Assembly (NCBI RefSeq): GCF_050296195.1
Contig: NZ_JBNKRB010000062.1
Strand: one strand, 5' to 3'
DNA length: 64,000 bases
DNA from: Gynuella sp050296195
Lineage (GTDB): Bacteria > Pseudomonadota > Gammaproteobacteria > Pseudomonadales > Natronospirillaceae
Position numbers and translations under genes: made by a program. How positions within the stretch are numbered: position 1 is the stretch's first letter; every line of letters begins with the position of its first letter. Under the pieces are notes generated by a model that was not told where the DNA came from, did no database searches, and saw only the letters and a program-made list of their open reading frames with translations. Shown here in pieces: positions 1 to 8,442 of this stretch.

Positions 1-823
1 CGTCAGCGGTAAAAATATAGTTACCAGGACCATTAACCGGATCCGCAGCATCATAACGAATCAGCGGGTTGGGAAAGGATGTAGGCGCTTCCACCTCTGG
101 GTCTGGTGGGTCCATAGTGCTGTTGTAAGGACCAATATAAATCCAATCGAGATCAAAGTAGTCAGCCCCTGTCGCTGTTACACGGATTTTTTGAACCCCA
201 GGAGTCAAATGAACGGTGCCAGCCGACCAGACCTTAAACTGCCCCCAGGCACCCACCACAGGTACGGTGAAAGAATCTATTAACGTCTGACCACATTGAG
301 TAATAGAGAGTGTACGCCCGGCATTAACGCTTCCGGAACGGATCGTAATATCATAGTCACCTTCGGTTTCAACATTAATGGTGTATTCCACCCACTCACC
401 GGAGGTTATCCAGCCTAACCCATAACCGGTATCCACCCCTTTAATATCTACATCGGTGTTGGTTCTGTAGCTACCACCTTCATTGCCAGCGCTGGAGTCG
501 TAATACCCCGCCGGGTCAAAATTCTCAGCTTCGACCATATCAGGCACGACCACCACATAATGGTTATATGCATGATCACTGTCACTGGGACAGGTATGAC
601 CAGCGACCTGCGCGCTCGGAGATTTGTCCGAAGATGACTCAGAGGACAAGGATGATCCTGAAGAAATATATGAATCAGGAGCATATGACAAACCTGAAAC
701 ACCGGAACTATGACCATCCTCATTACAGGCAGTCACACTGAGAGCAACTGAAACAAACAACAGATGCATGATTTTTCTTTTAAATACAATACTTAATACA
801 CTACCCGTCAAAGAGAATTTCAT
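1..823 (-). CDS. Secreted CBM6 lipoprotein, probable GH43 glycosidase (5' part only)
   Basis: The reading frame starts at an ATG and is open to the left edge of the window, so only about 274 N-terminal residues are visible. Residues 1-33 form a lipoprotein signal ending in the lipobox LSVTAC, followed by a Ser-rich linker. From about residue 95 (VEAENFD) to 233 (DLDWIYIGPY) lies a family 6 carbohydrate-binding module. It is very similar to the CBM6 of the GH59-type enzyme encoded near 53-57 kb. After a Pro-rich linker the text NPLIRYDAADP...YIFTAD begins, which resembles the first blade of GH43 arabinanases/xylosidases, where the aspartate of the (T)ADP motif is the catalytic base. The CBM6 call is direct; the GH43 call is inferred because the catalytic domain is cut off. 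Confidence 0.72.
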   Translation of the reverse strand, partial: MKFSLTGSVLSIVFKRKIMHLLFVSVALSVTACNEDGHSSGVSGLSYAPDSYISSGSSLSSESSSDKSPSAQVAGHTCPSDSDHAYNHYVVVVPDMVEAENFDPAGYYDSSAGNEGGSYRTNTDVDIKGVDTGYGLGWITSGEWVEYTINVETEGDYDITIRSGSVNAGRTLSITQCGQTLIDSFTVPVVGAWGQFKVWSAGTVHLTPGVQKIRVTATGADYFDLDWIYIGPYNSTMDPPDPEVEAPTSFPNPLIRYDAADPVNGPGNYIFTAD

Positions 824-1484
824 AGCAATGTGCTCCTGCTACGCGGTTGGCAAACAACACTTTGGATACTACTCACACGTTTGATTATCATCACAATGAC
901 ATGAGGATACGTTGGCTCAATTCACATCGATGACACAAATCCACCGTCATATAAAAAACAGAAAAGACTGGATGGCAACGGACCCGGCCAGTCACGCCAG
1001 CGTGAGCCAAAGGCATTTTCATGGCTGGACAACATAGAATTAACCGTCCTTCAATGAATTAACTGAACTGAATAGTTGTTTACGCTGTTCAAACTGTCAT
1101 CAACGAATTCAATTCAAGACTGAAATTCCTGTTTACCCCAATTTTTTATACTTATTCACCAGGGCAATGCGCTTAGCCAAATTAAGGAACCTCTGAAAAA
1201 GGTCGATAACGCGACCTCTGTTCCATATACAGACATTGATGATAGTACTTCAGTCCACTGCCACCGCTATAGGGATTTAGTATGAAGGCTATTCATAGCA
1301 GACATCCTTTTCACTGAAAAATCAGGGAAAATTGATAGCACCGAGACACCAAATACCCTGTACATGGAATGGTCTCTATCATTTTTCGAATTAACTGACA
1401 TCGGCCGTATTTATCATTCATGAGTCCGCAATAGCCGGATCAGCAGGTCGCCCGGAGAATGACTCTCAGTAAGCCAACTCAAGC
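824..1484. other. Gene-poor stretch with decayed sequence
   Basis: I see no credible gene here on either strand. It holds the promoter side of the CBM6 lipoprotein gene at its left and, at 1186-1201, a solitary copy of the terminal repeat of the MITE found 700 bp further right. The rest has no recognisable signal. Confidence 0.5.
1186..1201 (+). repeat. Solo terminal repeat of the IS5-type MITE
   Basis: The sequence GGAACCTCTGAAAAAG, preceded by TAA, matches 15 of 16 bases of the left end of the MITE at 1918-2057, including the TAA target. No matching right end of its own is visible nearby, so it is either a deletion remnant or the outer end of a once larger element reaching to 2057. Confidence 0.6.
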
Positions 1485-2145
1485 TTGCAAGATATGTTAG
1501 TGGAGGGCTCCATCTTTGGAACCGATGATAAGAAGATAAATGAACTATTGGATTATCACGTCAAATTGCCTGAAAAGAATAGAATCGTAATCCTCAACCT
1601 CAATACAGATACGGACCAGCGTTCTTATGCAAATGGTTTTACACAGCTGAGTGATTCGCTGGTTGAATCCCTGATTACCAGACTTGGAGCGTCAAGCTGA
1701 GTCTATGATGCCTCATTCCTACCAGCCATGCTGGTTTATTACTGGCATACAGAAATTCCTGCCAGTCCTATCAAAAATATAGATTCATTGATCCCAATGA
1801 GCGCAAATCATACTGTTCGGTTGAGGCCGTGTTACTGGATATTCGTTCGGGGATCATTGTGAAATCTGTCATCAACACAGAAGACTTCATGTCCCCAAAA
1901 GCCACCAGCGATACTAAGGAACCTCTGAAAAATGGCCTATTTTCGCGCAGGACGTTGTCAGCCCCATCTCACATCCTCATTTACGCCCATAAATTGCGGT
2001 GTTGCGAGTGGTGCTTCCTCGCCTGCATCAAAACTATTCCTATTTTTCAGAGGTCCCTAATTTTTATGAAGCAATCAAAAAATCTGAGTTAGGAGTTATT
2101 GCAAAGCTCTGGACAATATTGCGACCGAAATCGTGGTATTTTTAA
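1485..2145 (+). pseudogene. Decayed gene of unknown family, frameshifted and split by a MITE
   Basis: Three pieces of one reading frame can be joined. Piece one (from a TTG at 1485, 71 codons) contains PEKNRIVILNLN and ends in a TGA at 1698-1700. Piece two, in another frame, reads YRFIDPNERKSYCSVEAVLL and on to FMSPKATSDT before the MITE. If the MITE and one TAA target copy are removed, the frame continues TNFYEAIKKSELGVIAKLW and ends at a TAA at 2143-2145. That clean restoration shows the MITE landed inside a coding sequence. A one-base indel near the A-run at about 1772 probably separates pieces one and two. The family is not recognised with certainty; the EAVLLDIRSG stretch resembles small surface lipoproteins of marine gammaproteobacteria. 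No intact start with a signal peptide is visible. Confidence 0.55.
1918..2057. mobile_element. 140-bp MITE of IS5 type, TAA target duplication
   Basis: The ends are inverted repeats: GGAACCTCTGAAAAAT on the left and, read on the other strand, GGGACCTCTGAAAAAT on the right (15 of 16 identical). Both ends are flanked by a direct TAA (1915-1917 and 2058-2060). A TNA target duplication with such ends is typical of the IS5 family, IS1031-like group. The element carries no transposase, so it is a non-autonomous derivative. It interrupts the pseudogene described for 1485-2145. A degenerate relative of its right half lies at 17949-18010. Confidence 0.75.
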
Positions 2146-2445
2146 ACAACGTACCAACCATCAAACAAGCATAAATTCTCGATACCACCTGAGTAAGATG
2201 TTAACTACTCGGTGTATGGAATATTAACTGCTTATTTCCGGCGTGTGGAACTGTCTGCGCCAGTCAGTTCACTGCCTTCTAACACGACGAATGGTGGAGC
2301 GTTTTTAGTGGCTCTACGTGTAGGTGTTGGAATGGTTACTCTGATGATTACCATGCACTTAGCATGGCTCGCAGCAGATATATCTTTTGTCATGCAGGAA
2401 GAATGAAAGGAAGAACGGCTTAAGGGCTTTGAAGTAAGAAATGAA
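2146..2445. other. Intergenic region without recognised gene
   Basis: Three hundred bases between the decayed gene and the tRNA. Short open frames exist on both strands, but none has a ribosome-binding site or a recognisable product, and one runs into the tRNA. I see no clear terminator. Confidence 0.5.
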
Positions 2446-2522
2446 TGGTCGGTGTGAGAGGATTTGAACCTCCGACCCCTTCCTCCCGAAGGAAGTGCGC
2501 TACCAGGCTGCGCTACACACCG
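2446..2522 (-). tRNA. proK: tRNA-Pro, anticodon CGG
   Basis: A full 77-nt cloverleaf with encoded CCA is visible on the minus strand: acceptor CGGTGTG, D-loop AGCCTGGTAGCGCA, anticodon arm CTTCC-TTCGGGA-GGAAG with anticodon CGG, variable loop GGTCG, and T-arm GGAGGTTCAAATCC. It corresponds almost base for base to E. coli proK. No integrase or duplicated tRNA end is seen beside it, so I find no sign that it serves as an attachment site here. Confidence 0.95.
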
Positions 2523-2707
2523 GACAGCGGGCAATTCTATTCAGAATTCAGTCAGAGTCAATGGGCTAGATCAACAGACTCTCCTGCTTGCTCTGTTCAT
2601 AAGGAAGATACTGCTGAGTAGCAGACAGTTTGACCGACAGCGACAAAAACGAAACCAACCATCGCCACTTCCCGGCGAATAAGAAATCGGCATCGTTCCT
2701 GCCATCA

Positions 2708-3592
2708 CTATGGTTCTGAAGCTCCCGCTGACTGTAAATGGAAGTCTTTTGGAGGAACCCCAACCTTTTTCTTAAAAAAACGGCTGAAGTACGCTGGATC
2801 CCGATAACCCAGTACCTCTGCCACCTGAGACACGTTTAACCGGGTGTATACCAACAAACGTCTGGCCTCCAGAACAACACGCTGATGAATAACATTTAGC
2901 GCTGCCGTTCCAGCCACCTGATGACATATGACGTTCAAGTGTTCAGGCGATACACCTAATTGCCGCGCATACCAGGAAACATGCTTTTGGGTGGCAAACT
3001 GCTCATTAACGAGCTTCTCAAATTTATAAAAGTGCGTTTCAGCACGATCTCTCGGGTTATTCTCACGTTGTAGCTGAGATTGGGTCTCATGAACCCATGC
3101 TGCAAACAAAGCTTCAGCCAGAATGGAAACCAATGACATATTGCCCGGTGTTGCTTCCCGAAAACTCTGGCGCAAGCACTCAAATAGTTTTGGCAACGCC
3201 TGTTCGGCAGCATTCCTAAACCAGGTGACCTGGGATAAACAGACCGGATAGTCGGAAAAACGTGAAAATATGGGTTCAAGAAAATCTTCGTCCATCGTTA
3301 TAACCAACCCGTCTGAGCCTGGGTCAAAATCGAACCCATGTACCACCCCCGGAGCTATACCAATAGCCTGATGAGGAAACAAGGCATGGCTTTCGCCATC
3401 CAGACTCACCACAGCTCTACCTTGCTGAACCAACAACAGCTGAAACAGGCGGGTATGCTTATGCGGCAAAATATGCCAATCATGCAAGCGACTGCGTTCA
3501 ATTATTTGCTCGCAATGCACCAACTCCGGCATAGAAGCAGCCATTTCTTCGCCATATAACCGATAAGTTGGAATGGTCTGGCCCATCTTCAT
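2708..3592 (-). CDS. AraC-family regulator, likely PobR-type activator of pobA
   Basis: A 294-residue protein with an N-terminal cupin-like sensor (about 35-120, with DWHILPHKHTRLFQ and the histidine-rich strand typical of aromatic-acid-sensing AraC proteins). Its C-terminal double helix-turn-helix lies at about 205-287 and ends in the family signature VAEVLGYRDPAYFSRFFKK. It is transcribed divergently from pobA with 173 bp between the two starts, the usual arrangement of the AraC-type 4-hydroxybenzoate-responsive activator PobR. The start chosen has GAGGTAAG about 8 bp upstream. The activator role is inferred from neighbourhood and domain layout; the effector was not tested. Confidence 0.85.
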   Translation of the reverse strand: MKMGQTIPTYRLYGEEMAASMPELVHCEQIIERSRLHDWHILPHKHTRLFQLLLVQQGRAVVSLDGESHALFPHQAIGIAPGVVHGFDFDPGSDGLVITMDEDFLEPIFSRFSDYPVCLSQVTWFRNAAEQALPKLFECLRQSFREATPGNMSLVSILAEALFAAWVHETQSQLQRENNPRDRAETHFYKFEKLVNEQFATQKHVSWYARQLGVSPEHLNVICHQVAGTAALNVIHQRVVLEARRLLVYTRLNVSQVAEVLGYRDPAYFSRFFKKKVGVPPKDFHLQSAGASEP

Positions 3593-3765
3593 ATGCTTAC
3601 CTCACACCATGCATCTTTGAAATGTACAAGAAGTTATCAGAATAGCCCATAGCGCTTTGCCGCCAATTTTATCAACATACCTGACACTAACTGAAACTAT
3701 AAAAATAATCATTACCAACGTCGATGTTGGATGTAATACGGACGAACAATTCGCGGAGAACAATT

Positions 3766-4950
3766 ATGAAAACCACCGTAGCAATTATTGGATCAGGTCC
3801 TTCCGGGCTTCTGCTCGGACAACTACTGACTAAAGCAGGTATCGACAACGTCATTCTGGAAGCCAAAACCCGGGATTACGTTCTCAGCAGAATACGTGCA
3901 GGAGTACTCGAACAGGGAATGGTTGATCTACTGCGTAAAGCAGGTGCCGGTGCCAGAATGGACCAAGAAGGACTGGTACATGATGGCGTGAATATTTCCT
4001 GGAACGGGAAGCTGCACCGTATTGACCTGAAAAAGATGTCTGGAGGCAGCAGCGTGATGGTATACGGACAAACGGAATTGACCCGTGACCTGATGGACGC
4101 TCGACTGGAATCTTCAGCCCAGACTTTTTACGAAGCGCAGAATGTTCAACCTCATCAGGTGGATTCTGATCACCCCTACGTCACCTTCACTCATAATGGC
4201 GAGGACTATCGTCTGGAATGTGATTACATTGCCGGTTGTGACGGCTTCCACGGCGTATCCCGCAAAACTATTCCAGAAGATAAAATTACCGAATTTGAGC
4301 GGGTTTATCCGTTTGGTTGGCTGGGAGTGCTGTCCGACACTCCACCCGCTGCAGAAGAACTGATCTATGCGCACCACCCTCGCGGTTTTGCGCTGTGCAG
4401 CCAACGCAGCCTGACCCGTAGCCGCTACTACATTCAATGCTCGCTTGATGACAAAGTGGAAGACTGGTCGGATGAGCGGTTTTGGGAAGAATTGAAAAAA
4501 AGGCTGCCGGAAGACGTTGCCAACACCATGGTCACCGGGCCATCCATTGAAAAAAGTATCGCCCCATTACGCAGTTTTGTTGTCGAACCCATGCAATACG
4601 GGCGTTTATTCCTGGTTGGAGACGCAGCACATATTGTCCCTCCCACAGGCGCGAAAGGTCTGAATCTGGCCGCCAGTGATGTTCAGGCACTGTATTGCCT
4701 GCTGAAAGACGCCATTCAGCAAAACAACCCCGCGGCCCTGGAACGATATTCCGAGGTGGCATTACGCCGTATCTGGAAAGCTGAACAGTTTTCCTGGTGG
4801 ATGACCAACCTGCTGCACGACCTGAGTGCATCACCATTCGAAGCCAAAATGCAGGACGCCCAGCTGGCGCATTTGCTGGAGTCTACAGCCGGTCAGACAC
4901 TGATTGCAGAACAATACGTCGGCCTGCCATATGAGTTAAAGGAAGACTAG
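3766..4950 (+). CDS. pobA: 4-hydroxybenzoate 3-monooxygenase (p-hydroxybenzoate hydroxylase)
   Basis: This flavoprotein hydroxylates 4-hydroxybenzoate to protocatechuate with NADPH and oxygen, feeding the beta-ketoadipate pathway. The chosen ATG (CGGAGAACAATT upstream) gives 394 residues, exactly the length of the Pseudomonas enzyme. Visible motifs are the FAD-binding GSGPSG at 9-14, RIRAGVLEQG, the CDGFHG (DG) motif near 159, LIYAHHPRG with the substrate tyrosine equivalent to Tyr201, RLFLVGDAAHIVPPTGAKG, and the C-terminal YVGLPYE. No ring-cleavage genes are next to it, so protocatechuate must be handled elsewhere. The stop codon TAG lies inside the CTAG target site of the following MITE. 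Confidence 0.96.
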   Translation: MKTTVAIIGSGPSGLLLGQLLTKAGIDNVILEAKTRDYVLSRIRAGVLEQGMVDLLRKAGAGARMDQEGLVHDGVNISWNGKLHRIDLKKMSGGSSVMVYGQTELTRDLMDARLESSAQTFYEAQNVQPHQVDSDHPYVTFTHNGEDYRLECDYIAGCDGFHGVSRKTIPEDKITEFERVYPFGWLGVLSDTPPAAEELIYAHHPRGFALCSQRSLTRSRYYIQCSLDDKVEDWSDERFWEELKKRLPEDVANTMVTGPSIEKSIAPLRSFVVEPMQYGRLFLVGDAAHIVPPTGAKGLNLAASDVQALYCLLKDAIQQNNPAALERYSEVALRRIWKAEQFSWWMTNLLHDLSASPFEAKMQDAQLAHLLESTAGQTLIAEQYVGLPYELKED

Positions 4951-5154
4951 TGTAGTGTCCTGAAAAAGCACCTCAAGATGTTCACAGCGAGGCGCAGCTC
5001 TTGACAATGGAGCTCCCTTGTCAAGAGCTGGAACGAAGCGGTAGGCGTCTTGAGGGTTTCTCGAAGAATGGGACGCCGTTAGCTGAACTTAACGTAGAGT
5101 TGCGAAGTGAATTCGGCGGCCCATTAAAATATGCGTTTTATTTGAGGCACTACA
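4951..5154. mobile_element. 204-bp MITE with CTAG target duplication abutting pobA
   Basis: The ends are short inverted repeats (TGTAGTGTCC on the left; TGTAGTGCC when the right end is read on the other strand). CTAG is present directly at both sides (4947-4950 and 5155-5158). No protein is encoded. The interior is highly self-complementary: CAGCTCTTGACAA and TTGTCAAGAGCTG form a perfect 13-bp stem around GGAGCTCC, with further pairing of CCTCAAGA and TCTTGAGG outside it. A CTAR-type target suggests an IS5-family transposase in trans, but the parent element is not in the window. The target CTAG contains the pobA stop codon, so coding capacity was preserved. Confidence 0.65.
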
Positions 5155-5235
5155 CTAGGGCCTTATTCTCACCCTGGCGGTTGACCCCCGACCGCCCATC
5201 TGCCCAAAATAGCGGCTTTTATCAGGCAGAAATAC

Positions 5236-6126
5236 GTGCAAACGGACACTTATCCACTGCGATTGGGCATGGCCATGTGGTCACACTCACAATGGCGAGA
5301 CACGGTATACGGCGGCAAACACGAAACGGCCGAGCGACTGGCGCGGTACTCTGAGATTTTCAGTACCGTTGAGGGCAACACCACGTTTTACGCCACACCC
5401 CATCAGACAACCGCACGGGATTGGAGCGAGGCTGTCGCCAACGATTTCCGCTTCACTTTTAAGTTTCCACAGGAAATCACCCATAAGCGGCTATTACGGT
5501 CTTGCAGCCAGGAATTGCAGACATTTCTGCATAATATGTCTCCCTTGATGGAAAAAACCGGTCTCTGGAAAATTCAATTGCCGAAGTTCTTTGGTCCTGC
5601 AGAACTACCGTTATTGCAGGCTTTCATGGGCAAACTGCCAAAGGAGATGAATATTGGCGTAGAAGTCCGCCATGATGCATTTTTTGCCAAGGGAGCCGAT
5701 GAGCAACAACTGAACCGGCTGCTTATGGATCATAAGGCTAACCGCATAATCATGGACAGTCGGCCAGTATTTGCAGCGCCACCGGATACCCCGGCCATCA
5801 TCGATGCTCAAAAGAAAAAGCCCAGGGTGCCTGTGCATGCTATCGCGACAGCAAAGTATCCCGTCATCCGCTTCATCGGCCATCCTACGCTGGACGCCAA
5901 TAACGACTTTTTTCACAGCTGGATCGGCAAGATCTGTCAGTGGATAACGGACGGGTGCCGGCCGTATCTGTTCATTCACACACCCGATAATATTGAAGCC
6001 CCAACATTGGCTCGCGAACTATATCGACAACTGAGTGACCATTGGCTGCAATTTCATAAAACACAACTACCAGTGATCAAAACGCCGACACCGCCGGAAT
6101 CGAACCAACTCGGGCTGGCTCTGTGA
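5236..6126 (+). CDS. DUF72 family protein (YecE-like)
   Basis: A 296-residue soluble protein of the DUF72/YecE family, which has a TIM-barrel-like fold and no settled biochemical role. Typical family text is visible: the N-terminal LGMAMWSHSQW, YSEIFSTVEGNTTFYATP at about 39-56, FRFTFKFPQEITHKRLL, and the internal VRHDAFF and MDSRPVF segments. The GTG at 5236 (AGGCAG upstream) is used because it keeps the family N-terminus. It stands alone between the MITE and a convergent GFA-family gene. Function cannot be inferred from context. Confidence 0.88.
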   Translation: MQTDTYPLRLGMAMWSHSQWRDTVYGGKHETAERLARYSEIFSTVEGNTTFYATPHQTTARDWSEAVANDFRFTFKFPQEITHKRLLRSCSQELQTFLHNMSPLMEKTGLWKIQLPKFFGPAELPLLQAFMGKLPKEMNIGVEVRHDAFFAKGADEQQLNRLLMDHKANRIIMDSRPVFAAPPDTPAIIDAQKKKPRVPVHAIATAKYPVIRFIGHPTLDANNDFFHSWIGKICQWITDGCRPYLFIHTPDNIEAPTLARELYRQLSDHWLQFHKTQLPVIKTPTPPESNQLGLAL

Positions 6127-6146
6127 GCCAGGCACTATCACATCAG

Positions 6147-6560
6147 TCAACTCTCGGGATAACCCGAATGGGTTGGCAAGCCATCCCCCTCACAACTCCA
6201 GCGGACCCTGGAATCCCAAAATATGCGGCTTGATGGAGATATTCCTGGATCTGTATCCAGAGACCCGGATGGCACCACCACATAGCCACTACGACTAAGA
6301 CGAGGTAAAGGCGAACCACAACAACGACAAAACCATTTACCAAAACTTTTTGCATCAGAAAGCTCAAAACGACTGATCAAATCCTCACCGGACAGCCAGG
6401 AAATCTGATCCATCCCCACCAACAGATTCGTTGCATGCCCGGTACCTGTGCCCTTACGGCACCGGCCACAATGGCAATGCCGCATCGTTTCAAAGGGAGG
6501 CTGGAGACTGAATCGAACCTTGCCACACAGACAACTTCCTTCAACAACTGATACATCCAT
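6147..6560 (-). CDS. GFA/CENP-V domain protein (DUF636)
   Basis: A 137-residue protein of the glutathione-dependent formaldehyde-activating (GFA) superfamily, a zinc-binding fold. The zinc-site cysteines are visible: CxC at 10-12 (GSCLCGKV), CxCxxC at 29-34 (HCHCGRCRK) and FCRCCGSPL at 77-84. Most members are not the formaldehyde enzyme, and nothing here (no glutathione-linked formaldehyde dehydrogenase nearby) argues for that activity. It converges on the DUF72 gene with 20 bp between stops. Confidence 0.88.
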   Translation of the reverse strand: MDVSVVEGSCLCGKVRFSLQPPFETMRHCHCGRCRKGTGTGHATNLLVGMDQISWLSGEDLISRFELSDAKSFGKWFCRCCGSPLPRLSRSGYVVVPSGSLDTDPGISPSSRIFWDSRVRWSCEGDGLPTHSGYPES

Positions 6561-6925
6561 ACATATCTCCTACGATTTTTTTCATCATTTCATGACCCGC
6601 CAATCGGGGACCCTCAGCTATTCCCGGGGCATCCACCTGAATATCAATCAAAAAGACATCCACCCAGCTAGATTATTCATTCGCTGGACACCCACTCAAG
6701 CTTGATTGCTATTTTCAATATATTTAACGGAATCATCCAGCAAGAATGTATTGGAACATCAGCTCCTGCCCACTCAGAGGGACGTTAAGGCAAATACGGT
6801 CTGTTTACCAAAGGATTGCAAGCCAGCAGTAAATTCAGCACGGAATCCTTGCATAAAAGCCATATTTCGGTAGTTTAGCCGCTCTATATGAATTACCGTT
6901 TTTTTACATACTATAAGGAGTTCTT
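6561..6925. other. Intergenic region with divergent promoters
   Basis: The region lies between divergently transcribed genes and must hold both promoters. A possible sigma-70 site (TTGCAT with TAGTTT downstream) lies near 6850-6880 ahead of the plus-strand gene, but spacing and match are only fair. No gene is visible. Confidence 0.4.
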
Positions 6926-7375
6926 ATGCGCATTACCCGCTGGTTCTTGGCTTTGCTTGTGATAACTACCGGCTCATCGGCGTTTGCAGCCAATAAAGCA
7001 ATCGGTACAGATGTGGTTCGGATCCTGGACGAACATCAGGTTGTCGGCGAAGCTTTCAATCTTTTTTATCAGCATGGACTGGCTCGTAATTCTGCTGTTG
7101 TATTCTCAGTTGCCCGGGATTCAGATAAAGACATGATGCTGGAAGGTGCATTTAAAGCCTATTCCGGCGCAGCGTTCTCCAGTGTGTATTATCAAGTGGG
7201 CGGTAACCTTTTTGACTACAACGACGACAGCGAGCTGGGTATTCATGCCGCCATTGGCTACGAACGCAGTCCAGCACGGAATTTTGTGTTTTTCGGAACC
7301 GTTAAAGTGACCATCATGCCCGACTCTGACTACACTCAATTCTCCCCCATGCTGGGCGCAATGTTTGCGTTTTAA
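6926..7375 (+). CDS. Small exported protein of unknown function, possibly beta-barrel
   Basis: A 149-residue protein with a clear Sec signal peptide (cleavage after TGSSAFA, about residue 22) and a strong ribosome-binding site, TAAGGAG. The mature part is rich in alternating aromatic/small residues (SSVYYQVGGNLFDYNDDSEL, then GIHAAIGYERS, FVFFGTVKVTIM) and ends in a terminal phenylalanine (MLGAMFAF). That is the pattern of a small outer-membrane beta-barrel. I do not recognise a named family. It is followed by a possible terminator hairpin and appears monocistronic. Confidence 0.75.
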   Translation: MRITRWFLALLVITTGSSAFAANKAIGTDVVRILDEHQVVGEAFNLFYQHGLARNSAVVFSVARDSDKDMMLEGAFKAYSGAAFSSVYYQVGGNLFDYNDDSELGIHAAIGYERSPARNFVFFGTVKVTIMPDSDYTQFSPMLGAMFAF

Positions 7376-7387
7376 GCAGTGTTATCT

Positions 7388-7409
7388 GACCGGGTCATAT
7401 AACCCGGTC
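7388..7409 (+). terminator. Hairpin after the small exported protein gene
   Basis: GACCGGGT pairs with AACCCGGTC around a CATAT loop, 12 bp after the stop codon. There is no T-run behind it, so it may be a weak intrinsic terminator or a transcript-stabilising hairpin. Confidence 0.5.
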
Positions 7410-7731
7410 CTTGAAACATTATTGTGCGTTGGAGTTGAATAGCCAGTGAGGTCATTCAATACGATTATCCCGCTTACAAATCATTGGTATTTTCATCATC
7501 AACAGCCATTGCTTCTAAATACACCACATAAAGAAACTCTGTTCCGGCTAACAGCTGCTAAACTGCAAGCTGAACGATAAATCATAAAAATGTCCCCACA
7601 AGCCGGCGAAATTAGCCAAAAACTTTCCAAGCCGTTAAAATCGCCGCCTTTGAAATACCCTGCCCGGAGCCATATTGAGATTTCACTGTTTATCATAACA
7701 ACTCAGGCTCACCACTATTATTAGGATATTT
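7410..7731. other. Intergenic region, no gene seen
   Basis: About 320 bp ahead of the phosphatase-exporter operon. Probably its promoter region. I find no convincing open frame, repeat or operator. Confidence 0.4.
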
Positions 7732-8442
7732 ATGGCCAAGAAGAACTTCATTGTTCACCGTTACCGAAGCTGGAGAAAAACCTGGAACCAGAATCTTGAC
7801 TCCCCTCTGAAACGTTTTTTTGCCCACCTGGATGCTGTTTTTATCGATCATTCATTTTTTCGCATCTGGTTTCAAAATTTTCACCAGGTGGCCGAAGGCG
7901 TCTATCGTTCTAACCAGCCTTCGCCAAGGCAAATCCGAAAACTGCATCGTATGGGAATCCGGACCATTGTGAACCTGCGTGGCGCCAGCGAGTTTGGCTC
8001 CTATGCTCTGGAACGGGAAACCTGCAAAGAATTGGGTATCAAATTAATAGACTTGCGTATGTATTCACGCCGTATGCCCAGTGTGGAAAGTGTTCTGGAA
8101 GCACAGAAAGTCTTCGCCAACCTGGAAAAACCGGTATTGTTGCACTGTAAAGCAGGTTCTGACCGTGCCGGTCTGGGCTCTGCCTTATACAGCTTGCTGA
8201 TTGATGGACAACCGATCGAAGTCGCACAGAAGCAACTGAGTTTCAAATATCTGCACATCAAAGCCGCCAAGACCGGACGTCTGGACCACTTTTTTGAAAG
8301 CTATCGTCGCTTCAATGTACAAACCCCAACGCCATTTTTGGACTGGCTGCAGAACCATTATGACCAAGAACACGAATTACAGACGTTCCATGCCAATGGC
8401 CTGGCCAACACACTGATAGACCGGATTTTAAATCGTGAGTAA
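7732..8442 (+). CDS. Dual-specificity/tyrosine phosphatase-like protein
   Basis: A 236-residue cytoplasmic protein with the cysteine-dependent phosphatase loop LLHCKAGSDRAGLGSA, that is HCX5R with Cys139 and Arg145, preceded by TIVNLRGASEFGS, the strand typical of the DSP/PTP-like fold. The substrate is unknown. Its last 8 bases overlap the following MsbA-like exporter gene, so the two are surely co-transcribed and translationally coupled. This suggests a role in envelope glycolipid or lipid A/polysaccharide handling, for example dephosphorylating a lipid-linked sugar or a regulator. That link is inference from neighbourhood. A start ATG with AGGATATTT upstream fits. Confidence 0.82.
   Translation: MAKKNFIVHRYRSWRKTWNQNLDSPLKRFFAHLDAVFIDHSFFRIWFQNFHQVAEGVYRSNQPSPRQIRKLHRMGIRTIVNLRGASEFGSYALERETCKELGIKLIDLRMYSRRMPSVESVLEAQKVFANLEKPVLLHCKAGSDRAGLGSALYSLLIDGQPIEVAQKQLSFKYLHIKAAKTGRLDHFFESYRRFNVQTPTPFLDWLQNHYDQEHELQTFHANGLANTLIDRILNRE

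Noticed and set aside
2446..2522. Integration site of a genomic island at tRNA-Pro
   Set aside because: No integrase and no repeated tRNA 3' end can be seen within the window; the decayed stretch to the left is explained by MITE insertion and decay.
2232..2534. Minus-strand frame of 100 codons
   Set aside because: It reads through the tRNA-Pro gene, which is certain, and its protein has no recognisable features.
5001..5354. Plus-strand frame of 117 codons after pobA
   Set aside because: It starts inside the MITE and ends within the DUF72 gene in another frame; no ribosome-binding site or family resemblance.
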